DNA of 39,785 nucleotides from Chitinophagaceae bacterium (GTDB taxonomy: Bacteria; Bacteroidota; Bacteroidia; Chitinophagales; Chitinophagaceae), in NCBI GenBank assembly GCA_947379895.1, contig CANCPA010000014.1:1-39785 (forward strand). The letters run 5' to 3'. Position 1 is the stretch's first letter; the number at the start of each line of letters is the position of its first letter. Below the pieces are notes generated by a model that ran no database searches, had not been told where the DNA came from, and worked only from the letters and a program-made list of their open reading frames with translations. Positions 33,428 to 39,785 of this stretch are shown here, piece by piece. Position numbers and translations under genes: made by a program.

Positions 33428-34780
33428 CTATCTCAATACCATTTGTCTATCCGCATCGAGTCGAACTAAAATAAATAATAGAATAGTAAAGCTTAGCAAG
33501 GACGAACCACCATAACTGATGAGAGGCAGTGTTATACCAATAATTGGGAAAAGACCAATAGTCATACAAACGTTTACCACTATATGGAAAAACAAAATAC
33601 TTGCTACACAATAAGCATATACACGACTAAATGTGCTTCGCTGTTTCTCTGCTAAATTTATTATCCTCAGCAATAAAAAGAAATAAACGCCAAGAAATAG
33701 AGCACTTCCCACTAAACCGAATGCCTCTCCAATACTCGTAAATATAAAGTCGGTATGTTGTTCCGGAACATACTTTCCTCTAGTCTGTGTTCCTTTCAAG
33801 AAGCCCTTTCCTATTAATCCTCCCGAACCAATGGCAATTTTACTTTGACGTACATTGTAGTCATCAGGCTTTTTTGCAGCCTTCTCTTTATCTGCTACAC
33901 GTCTCAGGGCACTCTTATTTTGGCTACAATCATAGTCTTTACCAACCATGCTAAAAATACGGGTGCTTTGGTAACATTGAAAAACATTATTAAAAATATA
34001 AGGGACAGCGAATCGTTGAACACTCACACAAATAGCCCAAATTGCAATGATCGTTACCAAGAGATTCCTATTTCGTTTTCTAGCCCTTTTGGTAAAATAG
34101 ATAGTAGCACCTGCAATTACAGTTAATGCTAATGCCAATATGTTAGGATCTACAATTAAGGTAGCGATGACTAAAGCTGCAAATGAAAAACCAATGATCA
34201 ATAACGCAGGCGGCAATCCTTCGCGATACATGACTATAAAAAAGGAAAAGTAAACGAGGGCAAGTCCAGTTTCATTTTGAAGCACAGATAAAATGGCAGG
34301 AGAAAGCGCAATGCAGCCTCCAATAATCTGTGATCGGAGTTTAGAGAAATCTGTTTCCTGTCGGGATAGAAATTTAGCTAGTGCAAGAGAGGTAAATATT
34401 TTGCAGATCTCTGCGGGTTGCAAATTGAATCCTCCTCCTAAAGGAATCCAACTTTTTGATCCATTTATATTCTTACCAATTACAAAAGTGGCTAACATAA
34501 GCAGCATCCCAAAGGCATACATCATGTTAGCAAATGCTGTGAAGAGTTTACTGTCGGCCAAAAGAATGAACATTGCCACGACTACACAAATACTAGTAAA
34601 AATTAGTTGTTTACTGTAATTTGTCTTACCTGCAATGAACGATTGAAAAATATTGATGCCCGGTTTAAATTCTACCATGAAAATACAAAGAATGCCAATA
34701 GCCACTAAAACTGCATAGGTCCATACTATCACCCAATCTATTCCTTGAGAAATCTTTTTATTATTTTTTGAATTTGTCAT
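33428..34780 (-). CDS. rodA: rod shape-determining peptidoglycan glycosyltransferase RodA
   Basis: 450 residues of the SEDS (RodA/FtsW) family, polymerising glycan strands together with its cognate class B PBP at the inner membrane. About ten membrane helices are evident. Family landmarks: GGGFNLQPAEICKIFTSLAL, GLALVYFSFFIVMYREG (the extracellular Asp usual at WDLG-like positions is less clear), SQIAIGSGGLIGKGF, then TRGKYVPEQHTDFIFTSIGE and PIIGITLPLISYGGSSLL. A charged and Cys-containing insert (about residues 260-320) lies between helices, as in other Bacteroidota RodA. It starts six bases after the PBP2 stop, clearly in one operon, which supports RodA over FtsW. Confidence 0.93.
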   Translation of the reverse strand: MTNSKNNKKISQGIDWVIVWTYAVLVAIGILCIFMVEFKPGINIFQSFIAGKTNYSKQLIFTSICVVVAMFILLADSKLFTAFANMMYAFGMLLMLATFVIGKNINGSKSWIPLGGGFNLQPAEICKIFTSLALAKFLSRQETDFSKLRSQIIGGCIALSPAILSVLQNETGLALVYFSFFIVMYREGLPPALLIIGFSFAALVIATLIVDPNILALALTVIAGATIYFTKRARKRNRNLLVTIIAIWAICVSVQRFAVPYIFNNVFQCYQSTRIFSMVGKDYDCSQNKSALRRVADKEKAAKKPDDYNVRQSKIAIGSGGLIGKGFLKGTQTRGKYVPEQHTDFIFTSIGEAFGLVGSALFLGVYFFLLLRIINLAEKQRSTFSRVYAYCVASILFFHIVVNVCMTIGLFPIIGITLPLISYGGSSLLSFTILLFILVRLDADRQMVLR

Positions 34781-34786
34781 ATCGGG

Positions 34787-36910
34787 TTATGCTTTGGCAA
34801 CTTTTTTAGTGAAATAATATTGTTTATCATCCGCCAATATCGCCGCACTATTAAATGTAAATGACTTCTTCTTGTTATTGCCCTCTTTTGGTTTACTAAT
34901 CATTGGCTTTTCTGTGATTCGATCAGTCGTATCAATGCTAATTTCTTCCTCTGTAGTGTCCTCTTCCTCTTTTTCCTTTTGTTGTTGAATGAATAAGTTA
35001 AGTTTAGCTTGTTTGATAGAATCCATCCTTGCCATTGCAATTCTCATCATCGGAGGTATTAAATTCTTTTTTGCCAATTCCTCCACTTTTGCATTCCTCA
35101 CAGGCCCTTCAATTGAGTCTTTAATATATTGTTCAATCATTAAACTTGCAATAGGCGCAGAAGATTGTGATCCAAATCCTGCATTTTCACAAATAATGGC
35201 AATAGCAATTTTAGGATTATTTCGAGGGGCAAAGGCGCCAAAAAATGCATGATCTTTCTGTTTTGTCATCACTCCGTCTACTTTGGCAGAGTTTTGCACA
35301 GTACCTGTTTTACCACAAACAACAATACCCGGAACCTTTGCTTCTGCTCCTGTTCCAAATTCCATAACAGCCTGCATACCATTTTGAACTTCTTCAAAAA
35401 TGCTATCAGGAATATCTTTTGTAGTGTGCTTTATCTTAAAAGTATCTAACAAACCATACACATCGCCCCCCTCAATTGAATCGACAAGATGCGGCGTATA
35501 GTAATATCCTTTGTTAGCAATTGTTGCCATCACATTTGCTAATTGAACGATAGTAGTCTGTACTTCACCCTGACCAATAGAATTAGAGATGATATTACAT
35601 GAGTTCCAGTTTCTTCCAAATATTTTCCTATAGTAAGAGGAAATAGGAAGGTTACCATTCTTTTCTGAGGGTACATCTACACCAAGCCTTTTTCCTAATC
35701 CAAAAGAATAAGCATATTCATTAAACTTAATTAACGCACTATCAGCATTACCAAATTTTTGTTGATCGAGTGTACGCTTAAACACAGTAGCAAAAAAGGT
35801 ATTACAACTGTGTGCAATGCCCTCCTTAAAATTAAAATAACCTGGATCCAAACATTTTGGTTTACCGTTACCGCATCCATAAAAAGCACCGGAGCATCCA
35901 ATACGAGTATTTGCAGTTATTACACCTTCTGTCAAACCTACAACACCCACAATTGTTTTAAAAGTAGAACCCGGAGAATATTTACTACTTACCGTTCTAT
36001 TTATTAAAGGAAGACGCGGGTCAAGAGCGAGTTCTCCATAATGACGACGGCGTTGATTACCCGTCAAATAATTTGGATCATAAGTAGGCGCACTAACCAT
36101 ACATAGAATTCCCCCTGTTTTCGGGTCAATTGCAACGATACTACCCACTTTGTTGGTCATAAGCTTTTCACCTAGCTTTTGAAGATTAACATCGAGACTT
36201 AAATGAAGATTTTTACCTGCAACGGCAACTGTGTCATACCTGCCATTTTCGAAAGGCCCTTGAATCCGGCTTTTATTATCTCTAATAAAACGCTTTACTC
36301 CTCTTTTACCCATCAATACTTTTTCATAATAACGTTCTAAACCTGTCATTCCCGCATAATCACCATTTTCATAGCCCTCATCTTTATGTTTCCGTAAAAA
36401 AGAGGTATCTACTTCGGCTATATAACCTAATACATTGGCAGCGGTACTAAAGGGATAGCTTCTAGCGGAACGCTCACTTAAAATAAATCCAGGAAATTTA
36501 AACATGTTCTCGTTGAGACCGGCATACATTTCAGGCGAAAGAAGTGGTTCGAAAACGCTTGGACGAACAATTCCATTTCTAAAGCCGATTTCCTTGATTC
36601 TCCTTTTATATTCGATGGAGTCGATGTTGAGCAGTTTGCATAGTGTCAATGTATCAACGCCTTTTGCTTCAACAGGTGTAACCACTAAATCGTACATGAT
36701 TGTATTTTCAAGGATACTCTTATTGTTACGATCATAAATTATTCCTCTATCAGGATATATAATTTTACGATAAATGGCATTGTTTTCAGCAGCCAATTTA
36801 TATTTAGCAGAAAAGACTTGAAGATTCACTAATTGACCGATAATAACCAAAAACACAAAGCCAAATGCTATTTGAATAATGCCACTACGACTTTGATTAA
36901 ATACAGACAT
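34787..36910 (-). CDS. mrdA: penicillin-binding protein 2 (class B, elongation transpeptidase)
   Basis: 707 residues. One membrane helix (about 11-30) anchors it. The pedestal/dimerisation domain (about 50-240) contains YPDRGIIYDRN and MTGLERYYEKVLMGKRG. The transpeptidase domain has nucleophile Ser315 in SPGSTFKT (SxxK), SCN at 368-370, and KTG at 534-536 in VCGKTGTVQN. It crosslinks lateral-wall peptidoglycan together with RodA. The C-terminal tail (about 640-707), rich in Glu, Thr and Lys, is longer than in E. coli. In this phylum the usual upstream neighbours mreBCD are not seen; instead an 837-base gap with repeats comes first. Confidence 0.94.
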   Translation of the reverse strand: MSVFNQSRSGIIQIAFGFVFLVIIGQLVNLQVFSAKYKLAAENNAIYRKIIYPDRGIIYDRNNKSILENTIMYDLVVTPVEAKGVDTLTLCKLLNIDSIEYKRRIKEIGFRNGIVRPSVFEPLLSPEMYAGLNENMFKFPGFILSERSARSYPFSTAANVLGYIAEVDTSFLRKHKDEGYENGDYAGMTGLERYYEKVLMGKRGVKRFIRDNKSRIQGPFENGRYDTVAVAGKNLHLSLDVNLQKLGEKLMTNKVGSIVAIDPKTGGILCMVSAPTYDPNYLTGNQRRRHYGELALDPRLPLINRTVSSKYSPGSTFKTIVGVVGLTEGVITANTRIGCSGAFYGCGNGKPKCLDPGYFNFKEGIAHSCNTFFATVFKRTLDQQKFGNADSALIKFNEYAYSFGLGKRLGVDVPSEKNGNLPISSYYRKIFGRNWNSCNIISNSIGQGEVQTTIVQLANVMATIANKGYYYTPHLVDSIEGGDVYGLLDTFKIKHTTKDIPDSIFEEVQNGMQAVMEFGTGAEAKVPGIVVCGKTGTVQNSAKVDGVMTKQKDHAFFGAFAPRNNPKIAIAIICENAGFGSQSSAPIASLMIEQYIKDSIEGPVRNAKVEELAKKNLIPPMMRIAMARMDSIKQAKLNLFIQQQKEKEEEDTTEEEISIDTTDRITEKPMISKPKEGNNKKKSFTFNSAAILADDKQYYFTKKVAKA

Positions 36911-37012
36911 ATTTTAATAACTATTAATTATCTATGAATTTTTGCACTTCATGTGAGCGAAAAATACATTATTTACAAGTTGCAATTGATGTATCACTTC
37001 GTCAGTTCGAAA

Positions 37013-37045
37013 CAAAAATAAGAGGTTTGCTTTGCGAATATGAAA
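37013..37045 (-). promoter_or_regulatory. Possible promoter of the mrdA-rodA operon
   Basis: On the minus strand TTTC (complement of 37042-37045), 21 bases, then TATTTTTG (complement of 37013-37020), an exact -7 match. It is about 100 bases upstream of the mrdA ATG. Confidence 0.35.
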
Positions 37046-37175
37046 GGAAATTTATTTGGCAGTAAAATAATTCAATATTACTAGATCAAAGAAGGGATTT
37101 GCCTTTGAAAGTCTATGACTTGTTGATTTAAAAGAATTTATCTTAAACCCTGATTAGGCAATAGGATTCTACTCC

Positions 37176-37408
37176 AATTAATAACTCACCTTACGCAACA
37201 ATTATTAAAGGATATTAAGCCTAATTTATATTCTTAAACACAAAGACACAAATACTCAAAGTAGCTCAAAGAAAAAATGAAGTATGGATACTAATGAAGT
37301 GCTTTAAAGAACTTAGTGCCTTTGCGACTTAGTTTCTTTGTGGCAATAGAAATAAAAAAAGACAAAAAAACATTTGATTCAATCTATGCGTAAGGTGAGT
37401 TAATAATT
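37176..37408. mobile_element. MITE-like element C, 233 bp
   Basis: 22-bp terminal inverted repeats with one mismatch: 37176-37197 ends in AACTCACCTTACGCA and 37387-37408 begins TGCGTAAGGTGAGTT. The interior carries ACCACAAGG-family words (CACAAAGACACAAA, CTTTGCGACTTAGTTTCTTTGTGGC). No coding frame. Confidence 0.75.
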
Positions 37409-37747
37409 ACTTCAAACACAAGCCTTAGTTTGATTTGTTTGACTTCAACGTAATATATTATGTCTTCAATACAAAAATCTGCGCAAAAACTTGTCTTTTA
37501 TGTATTTATTAATTTCACAACGAGTCTATTGCATAATCTGGGTTAAACTAAAAGATTATGTCTTTTTGAACTAAACTCCCCCTTCTTTTTGACAGGTCAA
37601 CAACTAATTACTTGTCATCATGTCAGTAATAATTTGATGGTATTGTGTTTGATAAATGGTTGAAACGCTAGCAGACTACTTGTTTGAAATAATATTTTTC
37701 GAAAAAGGGGTTCGTTCAGAATAAACATTAAATAAAAAAAACAGGAT

Positions 37748-39622
37748 ATGCAAAAAGGACAAATTAGAGTACAAACGGAGAACATTTTTCCGATTATCAA
37801 GAAGTTTTTGTACAGTGATCATGAGATTTTTTTGCGCGAATTAGTAAGTAACGCAATTGATGCTTCTCAAAAGATTAAAACATTATCAAGTATTGGTGAA
37901 GCAAAAGGAGAATTAGGGGATTTGAGAATTGATGTAATACTTGACAAGAACGAAAAAACGCTTACCGTACAGGATAAGGGCGTTGGTATGACTAAGGAAG
38001 AGGTTGATAAATACCTAAATCAAGTAGCATTTAGTGGTGCAGAAGAATTTTTGACAAAATACAAGGATGCCAACATCATTGGTCACTTCGGATTGGGCTT
38101 TTATAGTTCGTTTATGGTGAGTGAGAAAGTAGATGTATTAACTCAATCACATAAAGAAGAGGCACCTACAGTATTTTGGAGTTGCGATGGCAGCCCTGAA
38201 TTTGAATTGTATGAAGTAGAAAAGAAAGAAAGAGGTACTAAAATTATCATGCACATCAACGAAGAAAGTGCTGAGTTTTTGGATGCATTACGTATCAAGA
38301 ATATTCTTGAAAAATTCTGCAAATTCTTACCAGTGCCAATTTTCTTTAGCGAAGCAGGTGCAAAAGAAGAAGATATCAAACAAATAAATAATCCTAATCC
38401 AATTTGGACAAAGAAACCAAGTGAATTATCGGATGAAGACTATACTAACTTCTACAGAGAATTGTATCCTATGGGCGAAACGCCTTTGTTTTGGATACAT
38501 TTAAATGTGGATTATCCTTTCAATTTAACAGGTATTCTTTACTTCCCTAAGATTAAGCAGACCTACGAAATACAAAAAGATAAGATACAATTGTATTGTA
38601 ATCAAGTATTTGTTACTGATGAAGTGAAGGAAATTGTTCCTGAATTTTTGATGCTATTACATGGCGTAATCGATAGCCCTGATATTCCTTTAAATGTTAG
38701 TCGTAGCTATTTGCAAGGCGACCCTAATGTGAAAAAAATCAATAGCTATATTTCTAGGAAAGTAGCAGATAAATTAGAAGAAATATTTAGAAATGATCGC
38801 GAATCTTTCCAAGACAAATGGGAAAGTTTAGGATTATTTGTGAAATATGGTATGATGACCGATGATAAATTTCTTGAAAAAGGAAATAAGTTTTTGGTAA
38901 TGGAAGATGCCACATCTCCACAAACAGTTACTGAAGAAGATGGTCAAGTAAAAACAAAGAAAGTATTTTACACTTTAGATGAGTATAAAGCTGCAACAGA
39001 AGCATTGCAAAAGAATAAAGAAGGAAAGAACATCATTCTTTATACTACCGACCCTATTCATCAGGATGCCTATATTCAGCATTGTATTGCGAAAGGATAT
39101 ATTGTGATTAAATCTGAAACGCTTGTTGATGCAGCCTTCATTAATCACATGGAAATGAAGTGGGAAAATGTAAGTTTTGTACGTGTTGATGCTGACATTG
39201 TTGATAATCTGATAGATAAACAAGAAAACAATGAGAGTGTTTTAAGTAAGGATGACACTGAAACCCTAAAGAAATTATTCGAATTTCCAGCAAATAATCT
39301 TCATTTAACTGTTGAGGTTAAGGGGTTAATTAATAATCCTGCTCCAGTTGTTGCTACTCGTCCTGAATTTATGAGAAGGATGAAGGATATGGGTGCAGCA
39401 GGTGGTGGAATGGGTGCTTTTTATGCACAAATGCCAGATGAAGTTACTTTGACTGTTAATGGTAATCACCCAATTTATCAATCGCTATTAAAAGAAAGCG
39501 ATATAGATAAGCAAGGAAAGCAAATTAGAAACTTAGCAGATTTAGCCTTGTTATCACAAGGTTTATTGAAAGGAAATGATTTGACAACTTTTATCAATAG
39601 AAGTGTTGAATTGATGAACTAG
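37748..39622 (+). CDS. htpG: molecular chaperone HtpG (Hsp90)
   Basis: 624 residues. The N-terminal GHKL ATPase has FLRELVSNAIDASQK, VQDKGVGMTKEEV and the lid motif IGHFGLGFYSSFMV, which together bind ATP. The middle domain includes IHLNVDYPFNLTGILYFPK and GVIDSPDIPLNVSRSYLQGDPNVKKI (catalytic-loop Arg). The C-terminal dimerisation domain ends in NRSVELMN without the eukaryotic MEEVD, as in all bacterial forms. It refolds or holds client proteins under heat and oxidative stress. It is a single gene divergent from mrdA, and no CIRCE-like or other stress operator could be identified in its upstream region. Confidence 0.97.
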   Translation: MQKGQIRVQTENIFPIIKKFLYSDHEIFLRELVSNAIDASQKIKTLSSIGEAKGELGDLRIDVILDKNEKTLTVQDKGVGMTKEEVDKYLNQVAFSGAEEFLTKYKDANIIGHFGLGFYSSFMVSEKVDVLTQSHKEEAPTVFWSCDGSPEFELYEVEKKERGTKIIMHINEESAEFLDALRIKNILEKFCKFLPVPIFFSEAGAKEEDIKQINNPNPIWTKKPSELSDEDYTNFYRELYPMGETPLFWIHLNVDYPFNLTGILYFPKIKQTYEIQKDKIQLYCNQVFVTDEVKEIVPEFLMLLHGVIDSPDIPLNVSRSYLQGDPNVKKINSYISRKVADKLEEIFRNDRESFQDKWESLGLFVKYGMMTDDKFLEKGNKFLVMEDATSPQTVTEEDGQVKTKKVFYTLDEYKAATEALQKNKEGKNIILYTTDPIHQDAYIQHCIAKGYIVIKSETLVDAAFINHMEMKWENVSFVRVDADIVDNLIDKQENNESVLSKDDTETLKKLFEFPANNLHLTVEVKGLINNPAPVVATRPEFMRRMKDMGAAGGGMGAFYAQMPDEVTLTVNGNHPIYQSLLKESDIDKQGKQIRNLADLALLSQGLLKGNDLTTFINRSVELMN

Positions 39623-39723
39623 TCTTTTTTTTATCTATTTAGGTTATACTAAATTTAGTGTGGAACCATTTTTAAACGGAGAATTTGAAATTAAGTAGCA
39701 TTTTATTGATTATAATAGAGAAA

Positions 39724-39785
39724 ATGTCTAAAACAATTATTTCATTTACCAATAAATATGCAAACAGAAATCTAATTCTCACACA
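39724..39785 (+). CDS. Possible 5' end of a gene running off the window
   Basis: An ATG at 39724 opens a frame (MSKTIISFTNKYANRNLI...) that stays open to the window end, 20 codons. The composition is compatible with a real N-terminus, but nothing identifies a family. It could equally be a chance opening in AT-rich DNA. Confidence 0.3.
   Translation, partial: MSKTIISFTNKYANRNLILT

Larger units (their letters stand above)
36911..37747. other. Repeat-bearing intergenic region between mrdA and htpG
   Basis: 837 bases between divergent genes, with no open frame of convincing composition. It holds MITE-like element C (37176-37408), a probable promoter of mrdA (37013-37045 on the complement) and the AT-rich upstream region of htpG. 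A near -7 match TATTTTTC lies at 37693-37700, without a partner TTTG at the right distance. Confidence 0.5.

Noticed and set aside
34293-34619. 108-codon plus-strand frame opposite rodA
   Set aside because: It is fully inside the SEDS gene with no features of its own.
37693-37700. Promoter for htpG based on TATTTTTC
   Set aside because: The last base is wrong and no -33 partner is present at 17-21 bases.

Overview
The window is an AT-rich stretch of chromosome from a member of the Bacteroidota, most likely the Chitinophagia/Sphingobacteriia side of the phylum (inference from gene content). Four things point there: type IX secretion and gliding genes (PorV, GldC, a cargo protein with a type A sorting domain), Bacteroidota-restricted families (DUF4292, DUF3098, a PID-CTERM-type small protein), promoters of the TTTG / TAnnTTTG kind, and lipoproteins with very short SPII signals. 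Most of the window is ordinary housekeeping chromosome. I see no tRNA, rRNA, CRISPR array, transposase, integrase or phage gene.

Layout. 1-4214: tail of an unknown gene, proC, a 63-bp tandem repeat, then dut, a DUF4292 lipoprotein and an EnvC-like murein hydrolase activator. 4390-10187: gldC with a clear promoter, a YqeY protein, CvpA, an alpha/beta hydrolase, a CBS protein, an Omp85-type outer-membrane protein and NAD kinase. 10227-15762: L,D-transpeptidase, comB, ispF, porV, then greA, HIT and an alpha/beta hydrolase on the minus strand. 16360-25869: a signalling and surface cluster made of a LytTR response regulator, a 1055-residue propeller sensor kinase, a 1411-residue T9SS cargo protein, an 81-residue PID-CTERM-type protein and a convergent NarL-like response regulator. 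26269-28916: two paralogous lipoproteins split by a MITE-like element, repeat-rich DNA and an orphan protein. 29089-32989: DUF3098, an arginase-fold protein with altered metal ligands, DUF1569 and a secreted esterase. 33428-39622: rodA and PBP2 on the minus strand, then htpG.

How the genes work together. Several encode envelope growth and remodelling (EnvC-like, L,D-transpeptidase, RodA/PBP2). Others serve T9SS export and its cargo (PorV, the 1411-residue protein). The cluster at 16.4-25.9 kb has the parts for sensing and responding at the cell surface, with the kinase next to a large exported protein and its small companion.

The most interesting signals lie between genes. A textbook Bacteroidota promoter in front of greA fires into a hairpin followed by eight Us, which looks like an attenuator of a transcription-elongation factor. 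Three different MITE-like elements with near-perfect terminal inverted repeats occupy intergenic gaps, and one has a decayed second copy 2 kb away. A 63-bp tandem repeat carries an embedded palindrome. A 28-bp palindrome centred on GCGATCGC precedes a hydrolase gene. The PID-CTERM-type/T9SS pair beside the sensor kinase is the best candidate for an undescribed functional unit.
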